Positions 25,696 through 36,124 of a DNA stretch of 64,000 nt are shown here, piece after piece. The translations under genes and the position numbers were made by a program. How positions within the stretch are numbered: position 1 is the stretch's first letter; the number at the start of each line of letters is the position of its first letter. The notes beneath the pieces were generated by a model. It was not told the DNA's origin. It ran no database searches and saw only the letters and a program-made list of their open reading frames with translations. The DNA is from Calycina herbarum (taxonomy: Eukaryota; Ascomycota; Leotiomycetes; Helotiales; Pezizellaceae). Where the stretch lies: the NCBI GenBank assembly GCA_001414485.1, contig LLEY01000032.1:310001-374000 (forward strand). Direction: 5' to 3'.

Positions 25696-25799
25696 CCGAT
25701 TCAAATCAACCTTGTTGAGGACTGGGGACATACAACCGGCATATCTTCAATACATGTTCTGTAGGGAATTTCTATTGGAAAAGATCGCAGTCCGCCTCG

Positions 25800-27048
25800 A
25801 TGTCAAATCCTGCTATACCTTCAAGGACTTCGTCTGCCGCCCAAGGTAGCTCGAATGTCGGATCTCTGAATACATCGACCTCAAGAATAGCTCATCCAAG
25901 ACCCAAAGATCAAACTGGGAATGGAAAACAACAACAATGGATCGCTCGAGGGGCCAGTGAACCGATTAGTCTGGATGGGATTGTAGACTTGACAAACACT
26001 GTGGATACTGATGTAACCACCAAGATTTTACCTGGTAAATATTCCCAAGCTCCTCGTATGAAATAAAATTCAAGCTTTCATGGTTCTCTCGCTCCTATAG
26101 CTTTCCTCGGCCATGGTGTAAAGGCTATCGTCTTCTTTTCTCATACGATCTCTTATATATTTCCCTCACTAATTGTCCTCTCCAGCTGTCACTCACGAGC
26201 ACATTACCCCCACAGTACACGAAATACGTCAGGAAGTCATCACACGCGAAATCCATAAACATGACGTGTTTCACCGGGTCCTTCCAATCATTGAGACTGA
26301 GATACTTCCAACCAAACATTACGTTGCTTCAGCGGATGGAAAAACTCTCAAAGAAATCCCAGCACATCTGGTCCCTGGTAGGACGACGGACGGAAGTCCA
26401 AGCCGCAATTGGGAAATAAAAGAGACTGCTATGGGCAAAGGCGACCACGGCTCGATTTTCCAGCCACCACATACTTTGAAACACAAGCCTTCTTCCAGCA
26501 CTCTCAGTGCTGACAGCTGGAGCAGTGTTCGTTCTGGATTTGGGAGTGATTCGGCTGATTTTTCGCCTAGTGTCTCGAAAGGCAAAGAGGCGGCGCCATT
26601 GGCTAGCAACGTCACCGAAAACAAAAACTCATCGGATCCAGTCTTGAGCAGCAAGAAAGAGTACACATCAAAGGAGGGGCACCCGAAGACAGAATATGTC
26701 TGGAGGTACCCGCCAGTCTTTGAAACTGCCAATGGCAAAACCCAGCCTATCGATTACGAGGCGGAGCGTAGTGTGAAAACCTCGAGACACAGCACTGGTG
26801 CAGGCAACAAATATAGCTATATTCCCAGGAGTTCTCAGGGAGATGTTCCCGAGCGCCATAGAGTTAGTTGGTCAGCGAATGATCGTCAAGTACCAAATGA
26901 ACAAGGAAGAGCAAGAGAGCACCAACGTCGCAGCTTGGAAGGAGATAATCGAAATCTGGTTTCTGATGTTGCTGTTGAGCATACGGATAACGGAGGGCTT
27001 GTTGCGGATGTCGAGCGAGGTATGGCGGATTTGAAGGTCAAGAATTGA
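25800..27048 (+). CDS. hydrophilic protein related to the stress/allergen-type gene at 21.4-22.5 kb
   Basis: Exons 25800-26034 and 26186-27048 give 365 residues. The 151-base intron has a CTAAT branch-like site before CCTCTCCAG. The centre holds a conserved block, THEHITPTVHEIRQEVITRE followed by IHKHDVFHRVLPIIETEILP and then TKH, ending in a VPGRT plus NWEI element. This block is found in a family of fungal proteins of unknown function. The pattern RE-[IV]-H, then H, then P-[IV], then E-[IV]-LP, then H matches the N-terminal part of the 21.4-22.5 kb gene. Flanks are Ser-rich and probably disordered. There is no signal peptide or membrane segment. Function is unknown; scaffold, stress or metal-binding roles are guesses. 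Confidence 0.78.
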
Positions 27049-27580
27049 TTTAATCTCTCTTGTATCATTACACCACTGTTTACTTCCATCTCATAGCTTC
27101 AAAAATTATTGTTAATTCCGTGATATACGAAGTGGTTTGGCTGTTTCTCTTATCTCATATCTTTTCTTTCTTCAGCCCCGTTGTTGGATTGCTTCATCGA
27201 TTGGCCTGCGTCTTCCCCGGGACTTGGCTCATCTTGGCATCTCCCAACCACTAGGGTTGGGCTTCTTCCCTGTATCTTCATCGCTTCGGCAGCTCCCGAT
27301 GGGCGGGGTGTGTGCGAGATTGGGAAGGTGATTCGTCGGCCCCTCTTTGATCATAAACGCTGATCTGAAATTGTTCATTAGGGGAATAACCCTCTCACCG
27401 CAGGAGTTGGGGGTTGAATTACTTTTTGTTGCATGTGCAAGATTTGGTTGATCGACCACATGCTGGGGCGGACCTGGTTTATAAGTTGTATTCCCTGTTG
27501 GATGTGAGATGGCCCTGCAGGGGAAGTTTTCGACCTTCCTTATGAAGAAGCTCTGTTCCTGGCGCGCGTATCTGGATCTG
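27049..27580. other. intergenic region upstream of the S1 nuclease gene
   Basis: No gene recognised. The plus-strand short frames here have no domain. It contains the 3' UTR of the preceding gene and the nuclease promoter. Confidence 0.45.
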
Positions 27581-27587
27581 GGGGGAC

Positions 27588-27603
27588 TGAAGATATATAT
27601 CTT
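27588..27603 (+). promoter_or_regulatory. putative TATA element of the S1 nuclease gene
   Basis: A palindromic AAGATATATATCTT lies about 95 bases upstream of the start codon at 27693, a plausible TATA distance when a short leader is used. The assignment rests on position and composition only. Confidence 0.4.
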
Positions 27604-27692
27604 GGGGGGAAATCCTTAAGTGAGGAGTGTTCTTTTGCAACTTTCACTTCGATTATTCTTTGTAGCTTGTACTTTGATACCTCACAGCAGAA

Positions 27693-29113
27693 ATGAAGTT
27701 CCAAAGTTCTCTGTTGATTGGCCTTTTGGCTTTTTCCCTTCCCGCTGCGATGGGGTGGGGGACTCTTGGGCATTATACTGTTGCTTATGTGGCTACGAAT
27801 TTTGGTAAGTTGGTTTCGTTGGGATTTCTGTTTTTAATAATCGTATCTCGAGTTTAGTGGTGCCAACCGGCTCAATTCCTACTCACTGCCAAAAAAAAAA
27901 CCAAACTAACCTTCTCTACCTCCCTAGTCAACTCAGTCACCAAAGCAAAATTCCAAGCCATCCTCGGGGATACCAGCGCCAATTACCTAGCATCAGTCGC
28001 AACATACGCAGATTCTTACCGTTACACGACGGCTGGGACGTTCTCGGCTCCTTTTCATTATATTGATGCTATGGATAGTCCTCCTGAGAGTTGTGGTGTA
28101 GATTTTGAGAGAGATTGTCCCGAGGAAGGATGTATTGTTAGTGCGATTAACAATTATGTGAGTGTAAATGCGGGATAAGGGAGAGAGGAGGATATGGGGT
28201 ATGGAGAGGACTGGACTGACTGGTGTAGACTGCGAGGGTTCAGAGTGCTAGTTTGAGTGATGCGGAGGTTTTGTTTGCTGCTAAGGTATGTTTTTTGATG
28301 AGATTGGGTTTGGGATTGATGGCTAAGTTTTGGAACAGATGCTTGTTCATGTATGTTGAAATCTCCAGGTTGAGGAGGGGCTCTCTTCCAAGAGAGTGCA
28401 CTCGTACTTTTTGAGATTTTGTTTAAGCGACTCTTGCTAATATATGACGCCAATCAAATAGTTTGTTGGCGATATCCACCAACCTCTTCATGGTAAGTTG
28501 AGACTACTCGTACCTAGCAGTTTTACTGACAATTTCTTAGACGAAAACCTCGATGTAGGAGGAAACACAATCTCAGTAACCTTCGACGGAGCAGCCACCA
28601 ATCTCCACGCGGTCGTTAGTTTGCTTTTCCCTTAGTTTTCCCCCTCTCTTCATTGCCCCTCAAAATTTAACCTTCTGACCTCACTAAGTGGGATACATCC
28701 ATTCCCCAAAAATTCGCTGGGACGGCAACCCTGGCGCACGCCCTCACATTCGCAACCAACCTCACCACCCAAATCAAAACCGGCATCTACAAATCCGAAG
28801 CGGCTTCCTGGTTAAAAGGCATCGTCCTTTCTGATCCCGTGGCCACTAGTATGATATGGGCTGTGGACTCTAATGCCTATGTTTGTACGGCTGTGATTCC
28901 TAATGGGCCGGATGAGACTGAGAGTGTCGATTTGGGGGGTGCTTATTATACGGCTAATTTACCGGTTGTGGAGAAGCAGTTGGCTAAGGCTGGGTATAGG
29001 TATGTTTTTTCTTTCTTTTCTGAATTTTGTTTTGGTGGGGGTGAGTGAGGTAAAAAATGCTGACTTGGAACAGACTTGCTAAGTGGTTGGATTTGATTGC
29101 TGCTGCCATTTGA
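27693..29113 (+). CDS. secreted S1/P1-type nuclease
   Basis: This zinc-dependent single-strand nuclease (EC 3.1.30.1 family) has 288 residues from eight exons: 27693-27804, 27928-28157, 28229-28285, 28339-28350, 28462-28492, 28541-28614, 28689-28999 and 29074-29113. All phases agree and the total matches S1 nuclease length. The signal peptide MKFQSSLLIGLLAFSLPAAM is followed by WGTLGH, whose Trp becomes the N-terminal zinc ligand of the mature enzyme. Other ligands are visible in YADSYRY, APFHYID, VHFVGDIHQPLHDEN and HAVWDTSI. Cys pairs typical of the family occur at ESCGVDFERDC. Exon 4 is only 12 bases and encodes MLVH. It is expected to degrade extracellular RNA and DNA for phosphate and nucleoside acquisition, or to clear host DNA during plant contact (inference). 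Confidence 0.94.
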
Positions 29114-29418
29114 GGGAGGGGTGGGAGTAGTTCAATTCGTGTCCTAGAGGACCTTACAAAGCTCGGATATGGTATGTTATGAAACTTATGAGACAAATTT
29201 CGAAATGGTTACTCATGTCTGTATTCTCATTTCACATTCGCTTAGGTTGGTCGAGACATGAGTCCTTTTCTTTTTGATTTCGCTCTTTTTGTCTTGCACA
29301 ATTTTTCTCTACAATATGATTCACAGCTGCGTGCGACGCCTACTTTGAAGCTTGAGAATTCTCAAAATGACTGTGGCGCAGATGCTTGGTACTCTCCGCA
29401 GTGAGTGTGGCTGAGTCG

Positions 29419-29431
29419 CTGATATATATGA
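29419..29431 (+). promoter_or_regulatory. putative TATA element and CT-rich leader of the LysM gene
   Basis: CTGATATATATGA lies about 100 bases upstream of the ATG at 29526. It is followed by a strongly pyrimidine-rich stretch at 29455-29490, the usual fungal pattern for a transcription start region. Confidence 0.4.
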
Positions 29432-29525
29432 GAATGAATCTCCGCTCTGCGGTACTTCTCCCTTCTCCCTCTCTCTCTCGTCTTCTTTACTGATCTATTT
29501 CTATTTACCATAACATAAGATCATA

Positions 29526-30641
29526 ATGTCAACCTACACTATTCAGTCGGGAGATACATTTTCGAGCATCGCTACGAAGAATGGAACAACCATAGCTGCT
29601 TTGGAAGAAGCAAATCCGGGTGTAAACCCAACTGATCTTCAAGTCGGACAGGTCATCAATCTTTTGATAGAGATATCCACTGTCTATACCATCAAGGCAG
29701 GCGATACATTGTCAGCAATCGCTACAAGTTTCAATATCCCAATGTCAGCAATCGAGAAAGCAAATCCGGGACTGGTTCCCACAGATCTTCAGATTGGGGC
29801 ACAAATAAAGATACCTTCAAGCTCAACCAAAGCATCAAATCCCACGACATTACAAACGCCAGTCTATACTCCACCCCCACCCCCACCTCAAGCAACGAAA
29901 ACACACACTATCCAAAGCGGGGATACTTTTGCCGCCATCGCAAAAAAACATGGAACCACACCAGAAGCAATCGAAGCCGCCAACCCAAGCACCAGTCCAA
30001 CAGCCCTCCAAATCGGTCAAGTCATCAACCTCCCTACTACCACCACTCATCCACAAATAAACCGAACCATTCACACAGGAAAGTTCGAAGGTTGTGAAAT
30101 CGGCCACCCCTACAAGCACTATAGCGGCCCCTGCCACAACTATCCACCTCAACACCTCTGGGCCCCCTACTCCATTCTCTGGTCCCAAAACAGTCCTTTA
30201 ATGGCTCACCACAACACCCCGCATCAAACCTACCTCATAAGCCGTGCCATCCACCATATGGCCCACGAAACGGGACTCGATCCTCGCGCGATCCTGTGTC
30301 TCATCATGCAAGAATCCGGAGGAAACGTTCATGTAGGTATGACATTTAATGGAGTTACGAATACCGGCCTTATGCAAGCTTATGATGGTGTTTCTTTCGA
30401 TCCTCGGGATGAGGAAGGAAGTATTTTCCAGATGGTTAGGGATGGAGCTGGGGGATCGGGGAATGGACCGGGACTGAGACAGGCATGGGAAGCGAATGGG
30501 GGCGATTATTTTGTGGCCTTTAGGGTGTATAATAGTGGGAATGCGAATTTGGGAGATTTGAATGACCCTAGAGGAGCGACCGAGGGTTATGTTAGGGATA
30601 TGGGGAATAGATTGATGGGTCATGTTTGGGCTGGGATGTGA
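29526..30641 (+). CDS. LysM protein with three LysM domains and a lytic-transglycosylase-like C-terminus
   Basis: An intronless 371-residue protein. Three LysM repeats are obvious: YTIQSGDTFSSIA (residues 4-16), YTIKAGDTLSAIA (about 57-69) and HTIQSGDTFAAIA (about 127-139), each followed by ANPG/ANPS and an LQ[VI]GQ-type ending. A Pro-rich linker separates repeats 2 and 3. The C-terminal 170 residues contain HHMAHETGLDPRAILCLIMQ, then ESGGNV and TGLMQAYDG, the layout of SLT/goose-lysozyme-like folds in which the Glu of QES would be the catalytic acid. LysM binds N-acetylglucosamine polymers (chitin, peptidoglycan). No signal peptide is visible because the protein starts directly in LysM 1. 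Export would have to be unconventional, or the protein is intracellular, or an upstream exon was missed. Confidence 0.88.
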   Translation: MSTYTIQSGDTFSSIATKNGTTIAALEEANPGVNPTDLQVGQVINLLIEISTVYTIKAGDTLSAIATSFNIPMSAIEKANPGLVPTDLQIGAQIKIPSSSTKASNPTTLQTPVYTPPPPPPQATKTHTIQSGDTFAAIAKKHGTTPEAIEAANPSTSPTALQIGQVINLPTTTTHPQINRTIHTGKFEGCEIGHPYKHYSGPCHNYPPQHLWAPYSILWSQNSPLMAHHNTPHQTYLISRAIHHMAHETGLDPRAILCLIMQESGGNVHVGMTFNGVTNTGLMQAYDGVSFDPRDEEGSIFQMVRDGAGGSGNGPGLRQAWEANGGDYFVAFRVYNSGNANLGDLNDPRGATEGYVRDMGNRLMGHVWAGM

Positions 30642-31090
30642 GGCGAGAGAGATACGAGAAGAAGAAAAAGAGAAACGAGGAAAGTTGTGTGAGAGAGAAG
30701 AGTGATGATGAGATAAAGGGTACGAAACGGCTATGAGGGATGAGCGAGTTTGTTTTTTCGCGGAGGCCTATGTGGTAGTTGGCTTCAATCAATCTAAAAG
30801 ATATAATCTAATACTTTGGAGTGTGATAGGAAATATGTATCGTCTACTCCGACCGCCTTGTCACCCTATTACAAGTACTTCCTTAAATCATTTTTCTGCG
30901 CGCAGATAGTCTCAAAAATTGAGAAAGTGCTGAATCTTCAAGGGGTTTTTAGTCTATGATAGACTCAAAACGATATGTGACGATAGGCAGCAAAATATGC
31001 ACCTCAATCCCAAAGGGGGAATAGAGGGGTAGGGAGCACGTGAGTGGATGTGTACGGAGGGAGTATTTGGCTGGGATTTTTAGTAGTTTG
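30642..31090. other. intergenic region, nothing recognised
   Basis: The 3' flank of the LysM gene. It is purine-rich and then AT-rich, and no gene is seen. Confidence 0.45.
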
Positions 31091-31094
31091 CTAG

Positions 31095-31330
31095 TGGCTT
31101 ACTTTCAGAGCAACATCTTACTCAAAAGAAGGAAAGCTTACTCGATAAGAGTTAGACAATTGGAGGGTGCGGGTATCACTTCTCCCAACCTCCAGGTTAG
31201 GTGGATTATTCAACCCGGCGATCGGTGGAGCCACTGACGATTTTGCTTGCGGCGTAGCAGCTTACTTGTAGCTTACTCGACAAACAAACCTCCGGCTTAC
31301 TCACAAAGAGTTAGACAACCAGAGGGCTCG
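31095..31330. repeat. dispersed degenerate GCTTACTC repeats
   Basis: The word GCTTACT recurs at about 31097, 31136, 31260, 31271 and 31295, and again at 31502. A longer pair, GCTTACTCGATAAGAGTTAG plus ACAATTGGAGGG (31136-31167) and GCTTACTCACAAAGAGTTAG plus ACAACCAGAGGG (31295-31326), is about 80 percent identical. This appears to be the decayed shoulder of the tandem array that follows. Confidence 0.6.
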
Positions 31331-31483
31331 AATAGGGCTTGAAAATCAATTGACACAACGGACCTCATTGGATTATTTTCAGAACAACACAACCCAACGA
31401 AACCTCAATGAACTCAGCCTCTTTCAATAAGAATTGAAGCCCGCAAACTCTTATACTCCAAATCCCTTAAGATTCGCGAGAAG

Positions 31484-31721
31484 AGTCGCTGAAGATTCAG
31501 AGCTTACTCGCTAAATTCTAGGTGGAACGCCCCTAGGTTTCAAAGTAGTAGTCGCTAAGCTCCAGGTTATGGGTCACTAGAGTTTAGGGCTGTTATCGTT
31601 AAAAGTCAGGTGGTTGGTCGCTAGCCTTTAGGGTGGTAATCACTAATCGTCAGGGGATGATCGCCAGAATTTAGGACAGTCATCACCAAAGTTCAGGGTA
31701 CACATCTTAATTTAGAGTGCC
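31484..31721. repeat. degenerate 22-bp tandem repeat (minisatellite), about 11 units
   Basis: Successive 22-base units can be laid out without gaps from 31484. For example, GTCGCTAAGCTCCAGGTTAT, GTCACTAGAGTTTAGGGCTG, ATCGTTAAAAGTCAGGTGGT and GTCGCTAGCCTTTAGGGTGG are the first 20 bases of consecutive units. The consensus is roughly (A/G)TC(G/A)CTAA(A/G)GTTCAGGGTGGT. One unit (about 31660-31680) is 21 bases. Units have diverged by about 20-40 percent, so the array is old. It is not a CRISPR, since there are no spacers. Confidence 0.75.
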
Positions 31722-32290
31722 ACGAGGGGATGCAGGAATTCGTGACTCTCCTCGCGCTTTCCCTTCCACAATTGTCCTACCACTTCTAGGAGAAAAAGAC
31801 AATATAAATATAATTGTTCTATTCGTTTAGGACAAGGAAGATGATTTTCCGAGTTTTCATCGAACAATCGGGGAAGCAGAGCAGAAGGATTCTGCTCTTG
31901 GTCAGTTAAGAACTGGTGGTGCTAACTTTTCTGTCCACTGGGAGACCTGAAAGAATGTTTGGCGAACAAGGCGATAGACGGTTCACTTTATCTTACATTG
32001 AACATAGACTTTCTACTTTACAAGTCCCTCGATGAGTAACAACTGTGTCATCTCTTGTGATAAATAAACCAACAACTTCTGACCTTCTTACGAGAGCTCT
32101 TTAATGAGGGGGCTGGGAAGCACTCCGTGCCCATTTGTAAGCCTACGGATACGGAGTTCCAGGGGTGTTGACGCTGAATCTACGTGTAGTTACCCCACGA
32201 GGTTCCCCCATCTTTGAGCCTTCATTATTCAACTACTAAATGTCCTCTTGTAACATATAATTTACGATCATTAACTCTCTAGTGGTAATC
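31722..32290. other. intergenic region upstream of the M24 peptidase gene
   Basis: No gene recognised. The last 100 bases are probably promoter and leader of the gene starting at 32291. Confidence 0.45.
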
Positions 32291-33759
32291 ATGATTCTCT
32301 CTCGCCTCGTAACAAGTGTCCTTCTCTTCTCATTCGCTCTCGCAGCCCAAAGAAAAATAGCAAAATATCATCACCTCCCCCCTCTCCGAGAACAAGCAGC
32401 AATCCAAGATGCCTGGACAGCAGAACGAATCTCAAATATTCCAAATATACTAAAAAAGTACAATGTCGATGCTTGGCTCGTAAATCTCCTCTTAAACCCT
32501 CCTTTTTAGTCTCTCACAACTCACGATCCATAGATGACCCAAAAAGAATACGCCGAAGACACAGTCTTCTGGTCCCTGAAATCCGCAACCCAATTCTCCG
32601 CCCGTCGCAGAACAGTAAACCTCTTCCTCGCAAATGGTCTCTCCCGCACCTGGATCGATAATACTAACGAAGTATGGGATGAACTTTTGGAAGTACTTGA
32701 AACGCAAAATGTGACGACGATTGCGATTAATGCTGATGAGGGGAGTGCTTTTAGTTCTGGTCTTCATGTTGGGGAGTTTGAGAAGTTAAAGGAGAAATTA
32801 AGGGAGTGGAAGGGGAAGTTTGTGGTTGAGAGGATGGTCGGGGTGGAATTTGTTGCTACGATGGTGGAGGGGAGGTTGGGGTGGTATCGGAAACTGCAGG
32901 AGACTGCCTGGGCGATGATTACGGAGGGTTTTTCGGAGAGTATTATTGTGCCTGGGGAGACGACTACGGAGGTATGAAAGATGCCTATTTTTATTGACGT
33001 GTTGTGGTGCTGATATGAAGTAGGATGTTGAATGGTGGCTACGAGAGAAGATTTTGCAGATGAACTACACCACTTGGTTTCAACCGAATGTGAATGTACT
33101 AGGAGAGAAGTCACCATTTGAAATGGCTTCTTCCGGGCCTCCTGTGATCGAATTTGGGGATCTTCTTCATGTCGATTTTGGCGTCACGGCTTTGGGTATG
33201 AATACAGACACACAACATCTGGCTTATGTTCTCAGACCTGGAGAAACCGAAAAGGATATCCTAGCTGGATACTTGGACGGATTAAAGAAAGTGAACCGCC
33301 TTCAAGACATTTTGAAATCAAATATGGTGGTTGGAGTTTCCGGGAACGAAATTCTTAATAAGAGTCTTGCTCAGATGAGAAGTGAAGGTATGGAAGGGAG
33401 AATATATTCGCATCCTATCGGAGATTGGGGTCATGCGGCAGGCACCGTGATTGGTAAGTTCGAGCTGTTGAAAAAATATCATTGTTTCTCTACTAAGGCA
33501 ATGTACAGGAATGTTCAATCTCCAGGACTCAGTTCCTATCCTTGGTGATCTTCCGTTATTGAAGCATATGTATTACAGTACCGAGCTTTATGCTGAGCAT
33601 TTCGTTCCCGAAAGGAACATCACTATAGATTTCTTTTTGGAGGAGGATGTGTATTGGGATAAGGAGACTGAAGCTTTTGAGTGGGTTGTTGGAAGACAAA
33701 ACAATTTTCATTTGATTGATACGGAAAAGAAAGGCATTGTTCGTGTACCCGAATTGTAG
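32291..33759 (+). CDS. secreted M24-family metallopeptidase (creatinase/Xaa-Pro peptidase fold)
   Basis: Four exons (32291-32479, 32534-32971, 33024-33453, 33509-33759) give 435 residues. A hydrophobic N-terminus [19 protein letters not shown] predicts secretion. An N-terminal creatinase-like domain ([20 protein letters not shown], then [20 protein letters not shown]) precedes the pita-bread catalytic domain. The metal-binding set of the M24 family can be followed: Asp in HVDFGV, Asp in MNTDTQH, His in [13 protein letters not shown], Glu in [11 protein letters not shown] and Glu in FFLEEDVYW. The enzyme probably removes residues next to proline or acts as an aminopeptidase on extracellular peptides; the precise specificity is not readable. 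An ATG is present at 32291 and no better start lies upstream. Confidence 0.87.
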
Positions 33760-33916
33760 GAAGATGATTACAAGGTTTTGTATTGCTAAAGAAGCAGGCC
33801 AGCATAACGACTCAACATAAAAACCATTCTGATTTTCGTCTTCTCCAAACCGAATCTGTGTAGAGTGAGCAAAGTGAGTTCATAACCAACGGACCACCAC
33901 CTTTCCCACCCAATTT

Positions 33917-35099
33917 TCACGCAAGCGAACCATAAATACCCTTGAGCAGGCGAAATGGTATTAGACGTGAGTCTTTATGCTCCTCCTTCTCGTCCTTCTC
34001 CTTCTTGTTCTCCTCCAAATTATATTCCAATTCCATGTATTCCTTCAACTCGATAGAAGCATCCTCGACATTTTTATACGCCAGTACAATTCTTGGAAGA
34101 CAGAATTTGGTGTTGACTTTATTGATCTCCACACAAGTCCACTTCACAAACTCAGCATAGTCTTCGAGCTCGTCTTTGAATCCCTGGAAGACCGCAGTCT
34201 CTTGGGGATGTTTGATGAGAGCTACAGTAATTGTTTCGAGATTCTCAAAGTAAGGAAGCGCGCGATTGCGAATCCAAGTTCGAGTCAAACCCTTTTTAGC
34301 TTCCTCACGAACAGTTCTCCAATCCCCGAAGCTTCTTCCGAGATCCCGACCAGTGAAAGCACATTCCATGTTGGTGACGCGCGAGAAGAGGGAGTACAAA
34401 AACTCGAAGTTGTGGAATCTGTGGTTCCATTTGAGGATCGAGTTTCGGATGTTCTTCTTTCTGGTGGAGGTTTTCAATATATCGATCATGTTGAGTTGGA
34501 TAGTATCTCTTGTGGGACTGAACCAGACATGCTCGTATTGACGGGGCATTTTGAAAAGCTGGTGGCAGTCGTAGAATTTGGCGGTGAATTTTCGGCTTTC
34601 GTGGTTAATGTAGTTGGTAACCGGAGCTATGTTGAAGTTGTCTAACCATTTCAAGTCACAGAAATGTAGATTATTCAGGAGGTCTTTTGAGAGATCGAGA
34701 TGTCGTGGCTCCGGGAGTATGAGCTCGTAGATTATGAATCGAAGTTCGATGGGCAATCTTGGGAAGAACTCGAATTGGGGCTGTTCATCGGTCGTGTTTT
34801 GAGTTGTTTTGGGTTGGGATAATTGTTGAGGGTCGATGTCCATGAGTTCAGTTGTTAGATCAGCTGCTGAAAGAGAGCCGATGGAACTTATGGCTGTAAG
34901 AAGAGTGTCGATGGGTATTGGTGCAGCCTTCTTCTTGAAACGAGTTAGTGTAGTTACCGCAGTTTGTATTGTAGTCACGAACACTTAACCTCTCTGCTTC
35001 TAATCTCTCTTCCTTCAACCTAAGTGCTTCAAGTTCTTTTATTCTGCGGATCCGTCTATGTGCGTGGCGCGCTCGGCGACACCGATCAACGAAGGTCAT
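33917..35099 (-). CDS. 2EXR domain-containing protein
   Basis: Exons 35099-34958 and 34893-33917 give 372 residues. The N-terminus is basic and helical (RRIRRIKELEALRLKEERLE, coiled-coil-like). The 2EXR signature FPRLPIELRFIIYELILPEP marks an F-box-like fungal domain of unknown function, often present in large paralog families. The C-terminus ends in a Lys/Glu-rich stretch. The 64-base intron (GTAACT to CTTCTTACAG) is my choice because it preserves frame and ends in a strong acceptor; other splices are possible and would change about 20 residues at the join. It is convergent with the M24 gene, with 157 bases between stop codons. Confidence 0.78.
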
Positions 35100-36124
35100 C
35101 GTGAACGGTGACCAAAGTTGATATGAAGAAACGACGCGTGAGTCGAATTAGAAGAATATCGGGGGACTCGAAGGCCGAAACACGAATCAACTGTTTACAA
35201 TTGTGTTGGGAGTTGAAGAACTGGAAGAGGTCGGTCTGTGGGTAAAAGGTTGAAAGTTTGCGATGGAAGTGTTGGGAGGTTGGTAAAGAATAAAAACTTT
35301 CCTTGGCAGGTCAATTGTTAAGCCAGTCTGCTGTGGCTAAGGCGTTGATTAATTCACCTGCTAGTCGCACTTAATACCTGTTGGAAGGTTCTCAATCCAA
35401 GTGAATCCATGCTTGACCGCAACCCCACCAGAGTGATGAGTCCAAAGGAATCAATAATTCAATGAGACATTTGAACTAAACAGAATTGATGTTCATTTTG
35501 ATAATTATGGGAAGAGAGTCTCTAGAAGATCATCTACCTTTCAGAATAAGCGAAACAACACATTCGTTGCCACTATGTATGTTTTTCTTCTTTGTTACAT
35601 TTTTGCTATCCTCGTGTTATTGGGAGTGGTCAACCCAAGAAAGGGAACTTTGCGAGCGAGAGATGAGAGGGCAAAGTTTTTCCTGGAAAAGACTTGAGTT
35701 GTTGTATCACTATTAAAATTCTTTAGTTATTTAAGGTAGGTTGATTACCTAGGTACTGGCTTATAACGAATTGTAGTCTACCCATTGGTGACTGCACTGG
35801 TTATTTTTCCGTACGGGATTGTTCTTCGGAATGAAACCCAAAGGAAAACTCTCACGTGGGTTGCAGTGGTCAATAGAGTAAGAATAAAGATTGCCTGGAT
35901 TGTGAAAGGGGCAAAAAAAGAAATGTTTCCTGGTATACAACCTCTGTTGTTATTTTTTTGACGGCATTTATCGGAGATAAGATTTATGGGGTGCACTGCA
36001 GAGACCAATCAGATGGCTCCGATTTCCCGGATTTAGCGCGCTTTTCTCCCGAAGGCGCCCCGAATGAGCCCGACCATTCATTGATCGCGACGGCCTTCTC
36101 TACTCTCAATACAACCTCAATTTA
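35100..36124. other. intergenic region between divergent 2EXR and MFS genes
   Basis: This 1-kb spacer holds both promoters. The last 60 bases before the MFS start are pyrimidine-rich (CTTCTCTACTCTCAATACAAC). No gene is seen. Confidence 0.5.

Noticed and set aside
24205..27048. One long gene fusing the MGQLLC protein with the downstream hydrophilic protein
   Set aside because: No GT-AG pair between 25660 and 25800 joins the two frames in phase, so they are kept as separate genes.
31484..31721. CRISPR array
   Set aside because: Units are contiguous and degenerate with no spacers, in a eukaryotic genome. It is a minisatellite.
33977..34645. 222-codon plus-strand frame
   Set aside because: It is the antisense shadow of the 2EXR gene, whose domain and splice structure are well supported.
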